DNA of 64,000 bases from Ectocarpus siliculosus (lineage: Eukaryota; Sar; Phaeophyceae; Ectocarpales; Ectocarpaceae). Positions within the stretch are counted from its first letter, which is position 1; the number at the start of each line of letters is the position of its first letter. The stretch spans positions 1,324,482 through 1,388,481 of the forward strand of contig FN649733.1 of the NCBI GenBank assembly GCA_000310025.1, in the 5' to 3' direction. Shown here in pieces: positions 22,242-39,961 of the stretch. The notes below the pieces were generated by a model. It ran no database searches and had not been told where the DNA came from. It saw only the letters and a program-made list of their open reading frames with translations. A program made the translations under genes and the position numbers.

Positions 22242-22397
22242 AAAAGTGAACTTTTTGAAGAATATATTCCGAAACCACCCTCTATTAATAACACTGGAAG
22301 TATTGTACTTGAAATTCAACTATTACATCAAGTTTTGAGTCATTCAGTCGTCTCCGATGGCGGTTTGACTCGAAACCAAGTGCGAAGTATTTTTTAG
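22242..22397 (+). other. AT-rich open reading tail abutting the LTR, unknown
   Basis: Directly after the LTR, one plus-strand frame stays open for about 50 codons to a TAG at about 22397. It reads KSELFEEYIPKPPSINNTG and onward and ends NQVRSIF. Codons are A/T-ending and the stretch is visibly more AT-rich than the host exons nearby, so it may come from a different source than the flanking genome. I do not recognise the protein. Confidence 0.35.
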
Positions 22398-22826
22398 GGC
22401 ACAGCGATCACTGCTGCTGTACCACCGCATGCGGGTCTGGCCCCAATATGATAGTCTATACTTCATATAAGCGGACCTAAAAAGCAATCAATAAGCACAG
22501 CAGCAGTGACATGTACCAGACAGAGAGGAGTACGAGTGAGAGTTGAAGAACGTCATATTATTGCCGAACCGTGCTGGCCAAGTCTCGGCATACATTATGT
22601 GTTCGTCCACACGTGAAATGTACCAACCACCAAAAAAGAGGAGTTCAAGGCACATAACACATACATACTTCGCGCATACAAGTTGACGATGGGGGCGGGG
22701 AGTTTGTTTCGTGATATTGAAGTATATTTTATTCGCTGGCCAACCATAGCCGTGCGTATGTATGCATTGCGTGTACGTGCAGAGTATAGTCTACTTTGCA
22801 GAGTCTCGTACAAGAGAGATGGCGAC

Positions 22827-22859
<33 letters not shown>

Positions 22860-23660
22860 GTACACACACACTACTTCGGGCAAACCTTACTTGCTAGTAG
22901 GGGTCGTTGAATCGTTGTGACGTGTACACGTACGTGTAGACTACATATAACAACAACACGGCTAGTACAACAACCACAGCACGGAGAGCAGCGGTACGCA
23001 CTGCGGTAACCTACCCATGCTACAATAATAGTGTACCTACGGTAGAACAACAACTACCGGCTGTGAGCAGAGTACACAGGTAGAGCGACAACCAACCCTG
23101 GCTCGGTGATTTTCAGAGACACCAAAGTACCCGGAAGTACGAACGAACGCGGGTCTGCTTAGTCTTATCTACAAAGGCTTGTACTACGATTGAAGTATGC
23201 CCATGTTGGCGCCGGGGGCATAAAACAAATTTACTGGGAAAGGGGCGAAAACCGGTGATAGGGTTATTACGAGATCTGCGCCGATGAATGAGCTGCGGTG
23301 GAACGGCGGGAGGACGGATGTTTAAATAAAGGCGTTACTTTTTTGTTCAGTTCTTACGGGCGTCCCCTATTTTTGTGACCACGGGCCGAGTCTTTGCTAG
23401 ATTTTGGGATTAGCAACTGACACGAGTTTAATGTGAAGAAAAACAACAACAAAATTCGGAAACCAGTACAACAAGGATTCGTCGGGTCACATACTTACGA
23501 AAAAAAAAAAAAAGTCCATGCAGTGATGAACCGTAACAAGCGGCGCGAAAAAGGAGGAGTTCGCGTGCACCACTCACGTTGTTCGTACTTCGTACTAGCA
23601 TAGATCACCGCGCACCACTCCCTGCGTCGACACCTATCCGACTCCCGGCCGCCCGCCCCC
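22398..23660. other. Upstream region of the TPR gene; short microsatellite
   Basis: No exon is recognised. A (GACA)n microsatellite lies at about 22829-22859. Nested palindromic words such as ACACGTACGTGT lie near 22924. A poly-A run is at about 23500-23514. The final 60 bases before the ATG at 23661 are C-rich and probably 5' untranslated. Confidence 0.5.
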
Positions 23661-26600
23661 ATGTCGACGACCAAGCTGCTGATGGAGGTGGCCGCAGACG
23701 CTCGGGCAAAAGGGAACTTCCCCAAGGTCAGTCCTGAGAGAGCGAACGTCACAGAAGTGCGTGCGTGCGGTAGGCGGCGGCGGCGGCGGCGGCGCGGCGT
23801 GTGAGTTTTTTCAGCAAAGCAGCACCGAAAGTGCGCCGTCGCGAGGGCGAGTGGCTGTCAACGCGCCTCGAGATCTCGATGGCCCGTACCGTTCTTGCTC
23901 TCCGCACCGTGTCGAGCAGAAGGCCATGCCGCGTGGTTCTCTGAAGACACGTCTTGCCGCCATCTTCTCGGTACAACTCAGCGGGATGTGTGTCGGCCGT
24001 TTATTTTCTGCTGGCTGACAAGTAGCAACCACCAGGCAAAGGCAGGTAGAAAAAAGTAGACAGGATCCAGCGGAGCATTTTCATCCTTGTCCGTAGTGCG
24101 GCGAGACATGGGGCGGTGCTGGGTGCTGGTCCCACGTTCGCGCTTTCGTCTGCAGCGTCTGACGTTGAGGTGTATGCGACGCTGATCCAGCGAGCGCATG
24201 GTGGCACTGCGCTGGCGATCCACAGCCTAAAAAGCTGGCTCTTTCCGTCTTGAATCGATGAGTGTTTTTTTCAGCAGCTAGAGTTTTTGGCGGCGTGGTC
24301 GGGCCTTTGCCCCCATCCGCCCGATGATCTTTACCACAATGTTTTCCTTGTCCTCTTCGTCACGCTCCCCCCTGCCTTCCTCTCTACCTTCGAGCTCGTT
24401 CCTTGCACTGCATCGCTTTCTCTGTCCCTGTCGTCGGCGACTGCTGCTGCTGCTGCTGCCCAACCCTCTCCCCATGTTTCATCCCGTTCTCCTGCTCTCC
24501 TATTTTTTCTTGGGCACTGCATCTCTCCGGGGTCCGAATGTCCTGCTGTGTCGTTGTTGGGTGTGCCGCGGTTGACCTCGACGCCTGCCTGCCTGCCCTA
24601 CCCACGTCGTTCCTCTACTCGACAGGCGCAGGAATATCTGCTACGAGTTCTCAGGACCAACCCCAACAACAAGCAGGTAAGCTTCCCCGACGGATAACTG
24701 GTAAAGTTGAACGATATGCATATGAGATTCAATGCCACTAAACTTTTGCCGCATTCCCAACACATCTGCTGAACCATGACCTGCGGCCATCCAGCCGCGA
24801 TGGTACAAATACATGGAAGTTTTCAATTGGAAGTTTTATGTCAGTTTTTTTGTTGCCGTCTCCCTGCTGTGTGATATGGGGGAAAAGGACTCCCTGCCTT
24901 GCATATCGCTTCAGTCATGTCGTGCGATCGTTGACCAACGAAGCGCTTCTCCTCCTCGCACCGTTTTTTCTCTCGCTGCCAGGAACCTTTTTTTCAGTAT
25001 TTTTTATTATTAGTCGCATCTTGTTGGGACGAAGTTGTTCCTCTGACAGAGCCGGCAGTGTTTTTTAGTGTTGAACCGCAAAGAACGATCGCGCGATTCT
25101 GGTTGGAGGGCGCATGCCGAGCGCCAGCCACTCCTCTCTCATACGAATAACTTCATATTTACGCATCCTTCGGGTGTGGCACGTTACCATGTCGACGTGA
25201 GACAGACGTAGATAGGCAACTTGATGTCCTCGTTATTTACCCTCCAATTCTCGAGGGCGCTTCCCGTTGCTTGCCCGCGCACCGATGTTTATCGTTAGAC
25301 AAGCTTTTACCAGAGAGGATGCACAACCATTGGATGCGTTCTGCGTTTTCTTCGCCCCATTTGTTTTTTCGTGCGAGTTTTGGTTGTACAGCAGTAGTAA
25401 GAAAGTTCAACGGCAGTATCGAAGTGCCAATGAACTACTTGTCCCAAAGCGGAGCCTTTGGCTCCTCGGTACCCAGGTATCTACCGAAGTACATTTTTGC
25501 GTTTGAACCCGATACACAAAGGTCCGCGCGAAAGCAAGAGATTGGGCTATTTTATTAGAGACTTCCAAGCAGGTTCATCCGGACCACACTGCCCCCCTGC
25601 CCCCGAGCGGTTTCTGGGTTAGATCCCGATGTGTATCCCGCGGGCCTGGCAGCGATAAATGTAGGGAGCCAACGGCATTCCTTTAGTGGAGGCTGCATGT
25701 ATCCCAGGCGTTAGTTTCACGCACAAAGTTGACACCTTGCCGCACCTGCTGGCACTATTGTTACCACTCGTTCTCTAGGCTCCTGCCTGCTGCTGCTCCC
25801 GCAATGTTGTCGAGGAACTAACCGCGCGGAGAGCGAGAGAAATTCATGAAAACATTTGAAAATCTGCACTTTTGGGGTTTTGTCCTTGCGATAGAGGAGG
25901 GTCTCGGAACACCCATCAAAGTACGTGTACAGCAGACGCAAACACGCATAACAGGCCTTGTTCAGAAAATATATGCATGCATTCAACCAAAAAGACCTCT
26001 CGTTCGAGACAACACCACAGCAGTCCAGTCGAAGCCTTGTTCACTTCCATGCATGAATCCGTCAATGCTGCAACTCGTACTGTGATTGCTGCTTTCAAAC
26101 GTCACGGGTCAGACATGTACTGGCAGGGGAAACCGGAACCTGTCTTGAGACTACAACCATGATACGTGACACAACTTAGCACTTGCACAGGATGCTACAT
26201 GCCCAGCGAGCAGTAGATGTAGCAGCAGTCGCGGGGAAAAAAACTTGAAAAATTGCATGCATATGTGCCTCGGAGGCATACCTCAACGACCACAGGATCC
26301 TATCCGCGTGCTTGGAATTTTTAGCCGAAAGTGCGCTTAAAACTTTCTCAATGTGCACATGCTTTCTCGGTAATTTGTTTTCGCCCCCCGCGTACAAAAC
26401 AAAGCTGCGTTTGTGCAAATCCCTGACTCTAAATTCATGTTGTTGCGTTTGGTTCTGCAAAACGCCATCCCCTTTCTACAGCGCGTTTTTTTTGTGGGGA
26501 GCCTTGCACAGCCTTCATAAAAGAATTAATTTTGCCTCCCCAGGGCAGCGCGGGCAAAAATCGCACGTTTCATGTTCGATCGTTAGTTTTTTCTTCTCAT

Positions 26601-26797
26601 CTACCCTGAGCAACGCTTTTCTGTCACTGGCGAGAACTAAAACCCATTGTTATTACGACGACCCCTCCTCACAGGCGTGGGAAGAGCTTGGCCAGTGCTA
26701 CCTGGAGACGGGGAGCCTGGAGAACTCGCTGGAGGCCTACCGACGAGCGGTAGCACTCACCAAAGGCAGCGATGAAGACAGCGCCTCAGGCAAATGA
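23661..26797 (+). CDS. Small two-repeat TPR protein (3 exons)
   Basis: Three exons, 23661-23726, 24626-24676 and 26675-26797, join in phase 0 at both junctions across GT-AG introns of 899 and 1998 bases. The product is only 79 residues. It begins MSTTKLLMEVAADARAKGNF, runs through AQEYLLRVLRTNPNNKQ, and ends with AWEELGQCYLETGSLENSLE followed by AYRRAVALTKGSDEDSASGK. The W-E-E-L-G-x-x-Y and A-Y-R-R-A-V-A-L pattern is a textbook tetratricopeptide repeat. The first two exons supply the second helix of a preceding repeat and its linker. TPRs mediate protein binding, so it may act as an adaptor. The start codon is the only good one before the first exon, in a C-rich context. A missed upstream exon is possible because one and a half TPRs is short for the family. 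Confidence 0.72.
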
Positions 26798-27509
26798 CCG
26801 GCGTTATTATGTACCGCGAGATGCGGACGGCGGTGTGGCCTGGCCTTTCCTTCCAACCCCGTGCTTGGCGAGCGAGCGAGCGGCTGACGCGGTGACAGCA
26901 GCGACAAGCACGCATGCATGCATAACGACGATTTGTTAGTTTTGAGGTTTCTCTGTTCGTTGTGCCAATATCTTCCGCTTGGAAGACTATCCCACGCAGC
27001 TGCTGCCCCCGCCAGTGTATTTCTGCTGTCAACTATGCAATAGCATCCGTCACCGGCAAATTTTACCGCCGCTGTCTTCTTTTTGTCTCTTGAAAAAAGG
27101 CAAAAAAAATTGGCGCATTCGAAGTGTGCAAAAAATGGAGAACCGACGGAAAAGCAGCCAACCGCAGCTTCCCGGGCAAGGTTCCGTTTTGTACAGCGTG
27201 AGAAATCGGCCGGCTCATGCGGTTGTGTCTCTCCCCCGTTCTCTCTCCCTTTAGTTCCAGGGCGCGTAGCGCGTATTTTCATCAGAAACCGCGTTTGCGA
27301 GCCTAGGGAGGGAGCGACGAGTGGGTTAGTTGTGGGCCTTTTTCATTATCTTCGTATGTGAATTGATTAGGGATCGTGGATAGTGAGTCCCAGCATTCTT
27401 TTCGCTTACCCTATAGGGTGGGGTTTCTTTTTCACTATCCCCTCCCCCCCCCCCCCCCCCCCCCCTTTTTGGGGCGCGGGTCCTTTGGAAAAAAGTTTTT
27501 TTTTTTTTT

Positions 27510-27609
27510 NNNNNNNNNNNNNNNNNNNNNNNNNNNNNNNNNNNNNNNNNNNNNNNNNNNNNNNNNNNNNNNNNNNNNNNNNNNNNNNNNNNNNNNNNNN
27601 NNNNNNNNN
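27510..27609. other. Assembly gap of 100 N
   Basis: Exactly 100 N bases, the conventional placeholder for a gap of unknown size. Long poly-C and poly-T runs flank it. Confidence 0.98.
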
Positions 27610-28000
27610 GCCGCGTTTTTTTTTTTTTTTTTGAAAAAAAGGCAAAAAAAATTGGCCCTTTCGAGGGGGGCAAAAAAGGGAGAACCGAGGGAAAAGCACC
27701 CAACCCCGGCTTCCCGGGCAAGGTTCCTTTTTGTACAGGGGGAAAAATCGCCCGGCTCAGGGGGTTGTTTTTTTCCCCCTTTTTTTCTCCCTTTATTTCC
27801 GGGGGGGGTAGGGGGTTTTTTCTTCAAAAACCGCTTTTGGGACCCTAGGGGGGGAGCGAGGAGGGGTTTATTTGGGGCCCTTTTTCTTTTTTTTTTTATG
27901 TAAATTGATTGGGGTTCGGGGATAGGGATTCCCACCTTTTTTTTCGTTTCCCCTATAGGGGGGGGTTTTTTTTTCATTTTCCCCTCCCCCCCCCCCCCCC
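27610..28000. other. Noisy duplicate of 27088-27460 (probable assembly artefact)
   Basis: From about 27631 the sequence follows 27088 onward almost base for base (TTGAAAAAA.GGCAAAAAAAA, GGAGAACCGA.GGAAAAGCA, GCTTCCCGGGCAAGGTTCC). Many substitutions collapse mixed sequence into homopolymer-like runs, which is typical of low-quality read ends. The left gap edge (27470-27509) likewise resembles 28010-28045. The two contig ends probably overlap and were not merged. Confidence 0.8.
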
Positions 28001-31000
28001 CTCCCCTTCGTGGCGCGCTGTGCGTTTGGGAAAAGGTTTTTTTTTTTGTGTGTATGTGTGTGTGTGCAGGATCGTAGTGGTGGGGTGTGATGTTTTGTCA
28101 GGGAGGAGGAGGACGAGCGTACACGGGTGATTTGAACTGTCGCCCTGACTTCGTGGTAGCGCATCTGCTACTGCTGTTTGGTGGTGAGCATTAGACTTGT
28201 TGTGATTATTTTTCAGCTGGTTAAATTGGCGTTCTCAACGTTCCGGACGTGCCGCCTTCAGTGTGGTGGTGCGGTGGGACTGCGGGCGCAAAGTATTTTA
28301 TTAGTATGAGTGTGACGATTGTGTTGCATGTTGGTCGATTTGATTCTTCGACAATCAGTGTTTGTCGTGTGTGGAACGTGGTACACAATACCCGGGCAAG
28401 GAAGCATCTCTCCGCACCCACAAGTTTGAGTAGAGCGTCCTCTTTCGGCCAACCCGATTGTTTTCCTTCTACTCATAACCGCTTCTGCTGCGTTTGTTGG
28501 GGGAGGGATGGGGCTAGCTAGGTCGCGTGCTACGTGGCGATCGCTCTCTTGCCTTCGATGTGACGTAGCATTACCAGCCCAGACTACCGCGGCCTTGTGG
28601 GTCCGTCTTTGCTGTCGGTGCCGTTAGAAAAGAAATGTTTGTTGTTCTGTGCGCGCGTTGTGCGTTCGTTGTCATGCCCTTGGGATGCGACTGGTACCAC
28701 CGCAGTTGGTGCGTACACCGAGTTACCATACCGTACCATCAAGGTCCATGTTGGTATGATCTTGATAGGACAGTGTGCATCTATGGCCTTGCGATTTAGT
28801 TTGCATAGGTTGTATGGCATCGCATGCTTTAGATGTGTTGCTTGATTAATGTGATGTTTTGTGTCTCATGGTGGAAAATGTCTACGCTCACGGCCCACAG
28901 AATTTATCTCGTTTATAGTCGACAAAATAATCTTGAGCAATTTTGAAGGAGGGTTTATGGCGAGGGCTGAGAGGGGGCGGGGGCGGAGTAACCGCAACAG
29001 TTATTTTTCGGGCGGGGGTTTGCAATTGTGACCCCACGTCGTGTGTTGTGTGACTCTTTCGTTCCCTCTGGTCCACAAAAGAGGAGAGCTAATACTGTTA
29101 CCTTATGCATCGGTTCGTAAGCGGGAGTTTGCACCACAAGACTGACTTTCTCAATTTGGGGTTTGGGTTATTTCGTTGTTTCAAGGGTGCGTTTCCGGTT
29201 GTGTCACCAGTTGTATTGCCATGCGTCTAGGGAACGAAGGAGTCGGGAGGTGAAGAAAACATGTTATGCTTGTCGAAAAACACGGCGTAGCTGCTCTTTG
29301 CCAACGGGTGCGCAAGGAAAGAGGCAACGTGGCAGCATTTTAGATGCGGAAATTCGCCAACAAGGTGACCGTCAATGCGTGGTGTGTTACGTGGCGACAC
29401 TTGCTCCGCGCACGAAGTGCTGAGTTCAAGCAAAGGTGATGCTATGCATTGGGTGCGCAGAGGGCGACGAGCGGAAGAATCTTAGCGCCGCATGCTGCGT
29501 CACCCCCCCCCACCTAAGAGAGCAAGGCACGGTTTGATCAAAACAAGTTTCCCGACAAATGTTTCGTGACCCTAAACTGCTGTGCGAAGTGCAGGTGTGC
29601 ATCAGCTACGCTTCCTTCAACCCACCCTTGTAGTCAAAAACGTAGATGGAAATTTCGAGAACCTACTGCTAGACCCGTCGGGAAATTGGAGAAAAAAAAA
29701 AGGTTTGTGATCATGGCGTGCACCAAAGGCAAACAGATGAACAGTCCAAGGTACGTAGCTCGGCACCGTCTTCCCGACTTCCGCAGAGACAAACGACGGC
29801 AGCTGCCTGCACCTGGTAGTCTGCGGTTTCACGTTTTTGTTTTCTGATGGTGCAGTAGACCCCGGTCAAACGCACCGATGCCACTTGTCCGCAAGAGGGG
29901 CACGTGGGTACGAAGGCGACGCCAGAGGTGAACGATCGCTCGCGAGCGAGCGCGCGAGATTCAAGTAGAGAGAAGTCATGATATGTGCCTCAACAAACAC
30001 AAGCTGCGAGCGTCGGGACGTACTGACGACCGGAAAGTTGGCGGGCACGCCAAAAAAAAACAAAAAAAATCGCAATTGTAGATACCAAAGAAGATCGGAG
30101 GTGCACCCTAAGTCCACCCTCCGCAATGCGACACACGTGTGGTGGAGGAAACACATGCATTGTTAGCACGGCGGGGGAGCGCAACTCGGGGCTTCAAAAG
30201 AACGCCATCTCCTTCATTTCACGTTTGCACGCGATTCTGCAGGGTTCGTTTTCGGAAATGATATGGAAATTATCGACACATCTAGTTGAACAGGGCGAAT
30301 GCACCAGTACGCATCCGCGAAAAAAAGAGCCGGCCACAGCCAGTCACCCACATACATGCGCATATCCATGTACCACACCCAAACAACGCGGCAGCTTCGT
30401 TGAACCGACCCCAGATTAAAAAAGCTTGTCCCCAAAAACGCCAAAAAAACTCAATAACCTCCTGCTCTCCGGGACAAAAGGTGCTTACAGATAAAACTAC
30501 CGCGATGAACAAAGGGGGCACGACTCACCATCTCCGGGGCAAGCTTGAGTCGTTGGGAAATTGTTTCTGCCCTGGCAACGGGGTTCGCAAACATACAGAA
30601 CCGACCGAAGAGCGCTTGGTAGTTCAGAACTCGAGCCTCAAAATTTCCAAATTAAAAGAACTTGGTCATAAGAACAGGTACTCCGTCAAGAAGCCTGCAC
30701 TAGAACCTATATAGTCGCCGTGGGGATAGGTAACCCATGAGACAAGCTAAGAAACAAGCCTCGGCCAAATAGGAGGGTCTCAAGTGCGGGGCTTGGCTGT
30801 GCTAACAGCAGCAGCCACGCACGGCTGACTTGGCGTTTCTCCCAACTCCTCGAAAGTGGTAGCTGTGAAACCGTTGTCTCCCATTCCCATTCGAGACTAT
30901 CCCGATTTCTCGCAAGCCTTCGGAGTAGCTGTGGAACATTTGTCTCCCGTTCCCATCCCGATTGCCTTGGTGAAGTGCGTAAGTGTTGCTCATCGCTTAG

Positions 31001-31045
31001 ACCCACACGCCCTCAGACATCGACACCCCCGGCAGTTGGCTTGGT

Positions 31046-33924
31046 TTAGGGGGGCACGACCGCTTCCAAGAACAAGAGGTTGGGGTCTTCTACCCGGACG
31101 TCGCTGACGTCTCTGTACTTGATTGTCTTTCTTCCCAGCTTCTCGGCGTGATCGAACGCCCTCGCAGCCAACTTCTCCAAGAAAATCTCGCTGGTAGGAT
31201 AGGAAGGGGTGTTTGTGGGTGGAATTACGACAGGGTGGGTCGGAAGGGCATTAGGGATTCGTGGTTCATATCGATACACAATACACTACATATCGTGTCG
31301 TGTCGACACTTGTGTAAAAAAATCGTATCGTTGTGTTTCAGTTTCGTTACGATACGAAAATTGACAAAAATAACCCCACGGAGCCCCCCAAGTTATCCAC
31401 GAATCCTTGAAAATGCATCACTTTTTTGTTGTTTTCATGTATATTATTTAGATTGTTGTCGACGTGTGTACCCTTATTGGGCAGTTGGTCTAACACCAAA
31501 GAAGGCGTACGTGTCAGTTGGACCGCTACCTGATGTTAGAAGGTACTGAGCAGAGACCGGAACGGTTAACAACGTGAAAGAGATCATGTGAGAACCACAA
31601 TCACAACAGCATATGTTGGAGCTTGCATGTGCAATGTGTGACCACTGAGATTAAAACACGGGTCAAACTTTTACCATGATCGAATTCGTTTTGAATCTTT
31701 CGATACCATGGAACACTATTTAGGGATAAACGACGAGTAACGACACAACAACAAATAATGCATGTAGGTAGCACCCACACGCACTTTGGCACTGTCCGAT
31801 CGGTGAGGATAGATGTTGATGCAGATCGTAGGACGTTCACATGGTGGTGCGAGGCTCGACTTTACCTATGGCTTCTTTGACCGGCCGCCTCAGTCACACC
31901 AGGCAGAGCTAAGTCAAGCTGTAGGTTTCATTGGGCTCGTACGTACCACGTCCAGTTATAAACACGCCTAGACTACAGGTGAACAACACGGTCAGCAAGG
32001 AAGAAGGAGCAGATACAAACCGGCCCCCACCCACCGTTGCATTCAAGACTTCTGCGCCGGGCGGAGCCAAAGAGATAATCAGACCTAAAAACGAGTGTGT
32101 GTGTCTGGCTAGTAGCATGGACCGCGCTAACCGGCTGGCCAATGAAAATACGTCAGTCTCAGTGCGGTGTGTGTATTCGTCCCATCTATCCTGGCGCCGT
32201 AACAAAAAAGAACGAAGTAGACAGATCTTGCCTGGTCCTACGAACCGATGGTGCGGGAAGCGCATTTTGCTTGTGATGGAAACCACTTTGCAAGACTTGG
32301 AACATCAAGCCGCCTTCGAAGAGCCGCCTTCGAGTGAGGATACATCGACACCTACCCCAACAGAGATTGCTCGCGAAAAATTCTTGCGTCGTCCAAGACC
32401 GGGGCTGAGAGGGTCTTTCTCACCTGGCTTTGACAACAATGACCAAAGCCTCCTTTGAAATGTTTCGCGTCTCCTCGCCGAGCTTCATGATGCGCTTAAC
32501 CATGCTCGGGGGTAGTCCCACCTGGAACCCGCACACGATGATGGTCCAACACCGAAGACAGGGACGAAAAATGAAGTCAACGAACGAGACGTGCGAGGAA
32601 GGCGAGGTTCGTGTTCGACCGACCCCCTACACCCAATGAAGCCACATTCGGGCTTGCGCTTGGAGGAGGTGCGGTGTCCACTGCTACCCCTTCCGGTCGT
32701 CCCCCGCACGGATTTGTCGCCGGTTTGACGCGAACTTTGCTGATCCTGAGAGCGCCAACGTTCGTGCTTGCCTCCCCCGGCGGGAACTAGTGCTGTCATA
32801 GTGCTTGCTGTCGACAATTGAGACGTGGCTGCCTTCCTCCAGCGCCCGAGTTTCTCGATTCGTACGGTATCTCTTGCTACTGCTGTAACATGCCGTTCTA
32901 AATCTCTTCACGGGGAGGCAACACTTGTGTCTAAGTGGGTCTCAAGTAAGAAGAAGCGCCATTTTCGGTACCCGTAGAGATGGCGTGTTCTTAGGCAGAT
33001 TCTTTTGTTTGGACTATCGACCAGGCGCCTGTCTTCACATGGGGTCACCGTTCCTACTCATGAGGGAGAGACAGGTGCCCTTCACCCTACTCTACCCTCG
33101 CACGGAAACGCTGGCAGCTGATGGTTGAACGGGAACTATCGCAGCAACCACAAAAACGTTGTGTCATACTAAGGAAAATAAAAAAATAAAAAAACGCGGG
33201 ACTGTGAGGCGGCGTGAGGCACATTCTGTGTAGGACCCGTAACATCTGCCCCATGACTCTTTAGAAAGTAGACTTAATCTCACAGAAAGACTACCCGTTC
33301 GAGATATGACCCCAGTCGAAAGAGATGTGCTCAAGTCTTTTCAGTGTGTGGAGGGAAACCGGCCGGCTGTGGCTCTTTCATTTTGTACCACAAATTACCA
33401 CAGTCTACGTGATTTGTCCGCGGGAGCGGGGAGGGTGTTATCTAACAACATACGGGTAAAAGATATGCCGCGGATCATGCTGCTGGGTTGTCAAAGCAGC
33501 GTCAAGCGCGCACCGGTAACGGAGTGTCTCTCGGCCTCTTCGCCGACCGTGGTTGCGACCCCCCCTCCTTTTTCACCGCCCCTGACGCCGCAGAGGCTGA
33601 AGGTGTTCCTGGCTCATCCTTCGTTCCTCCCGCTGTTGGCACCGGATCTTGCCGAGCTTCAGCAGTGTCTGCTGCCGCGGGAACAGCAGTGCCGGTACCA
33701 ACAGCAGTAGTAGAAGCAGTGGCAGATGTGGGAGTGGCGGCGGAAGAGGTTGCCTGCTCCGTATTGGTCGCTGCTGTTGCAGTGGGTGATGGTGTTGCTG
33801 CAGATGGGGGAGCGCTTGTACTGCCGTTGTTGTGCGACGAAGGCTGCTGCTCTACAGGCACCTGCCCTTCTACGCTCAACTGCTGCGTCGGAGGGACTCC
33901 CGGGTCTGGTTCCGACATCTCCAT
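31046..33924 (-). CDS. Histone-fold protein of the POLE4/Dpb3/CHRAC class (3 exons)
   Basis: Minus-strand exons 33514-33924, 32424-32521 and 31046-31190 join to 217 residues (phase 0, then phase 2 giving Ser at the junction). The first 137 residues are disordered and rich in Ala, Thr, Ser and Pro, ending in basic KKEGGSQPRSAKRPRD, a likely nuclear localisation signal. The rest is a CBF/NF-Y-type histone fold: LPPSMVKRIMKLGEET (helix 1), ISKEALVIVVKASEIFLEKL (helix 2) and GRKTIKYRDVSDV (loop 2 and helix 3), with LLFLEAVVPP at the stop. Relatives pair with a POLE3/Dpb4-like partner in DNA polymerase epsilon or in the CHRAC remodelling complex. An NF-YC-like or DRAP1-like role cannot be excluded. 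The last two exons are secure. The link to the long first exon uses a GTGCGC donor and is inferred from phase. Confidence 0.78.
31322..31364. repeat. Short inverted repeat in the intron of the histone-fold gene
   Basis: TCGTATCG and CGATACGA face each other across about 19 bases, in a patch rich in CGATA/TATCG words (31270-31365). It could be a decayed miniature transposon end or simply a hairpin. Confidence 0.4.
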
Positions 33925-34334
33925 GGGAAAATTTTCAGTAAGTCCTTCGATCTTGCCCTCTTCACTGCTGATGTGCCTCTGTCTTGTTGTCGGCCCCTGC
34001 CCAGCCTGTGCGCACTTGCTTGTTGGGGGGGGCACGAGGAACGAAAACGATACACCCCCCCAGCGAAAAAAAAGAAAAGAGGCGGGGAGACATGTACCGG
34101 TTCACGTGAAACGCCCGCGCCGCGGAACTGCTGTGTCCAGACAACGCATGCACACAATCAAAGAATGCACCTACATGCTTGCCTACAGGGGTGGATTAGG
34201 GTCCACGGGTCCACATGATTCTCCTTCTCTGATCAATTGTACACACGCCCGCAAGTATTTCTAACCCTCTGCCTCGCTTGAGCCCGAGACGAGGCTTACA
34301 ACGCGGCCCCGGCCGCTACTGCTGCTGAGAAAGG
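33925..34334. promoter_or_regulatory. Divergent promoter interval between two genes
   Basis: The start codon of the minus-strand histone-fold gene (33924) and that of the plus-strand kinase gene (34335) are head to head, 410 bases apart. Any promoter elements for both genes, and their 5' untranslated regions, must lie here unless untranslated exons exist further away. A C/A-rich stretch is at 34044-34090. No clear TATA box is seen. Confidence 0.55.

Positions 34335-39961
<5,627 letters not shown>

Larger units (their letters stand above)
26798..31045. other. Intergenic region with assembly gap; no gene recognised
   Basis: This region lies between the TPR gene stop and the stop of the minus-strand histone-fold gene. 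It contains the first N gap and its noisy duplicate (27510-28000). At about 30850-30965 there is a two-copy imperfect repeat of a word containing GTAGCTGTG and TTGTCTCCC-TTCCCAT. Short open frames exist, but none has recognisable domains or good splice context. Confidence 0.5.

Noticed and set aside
24287-24697. Open frames in the pyrimidine-rich first intron of the TPR gene
   Set aside because: They arise from CT-rich low complexity. Only the 51 bases at 24626-24676 fit as an exon.
33488-34264. Plus-strand Val/Ala-rich frame opposite the first exon of the histone-fold gene
   Set aside because: It is the mirror of a Thr/Ala/Ser/Pro-rich coding exon on the minus strand. The minus reading has a start, a basic nuclear signal and a matching splice phase.
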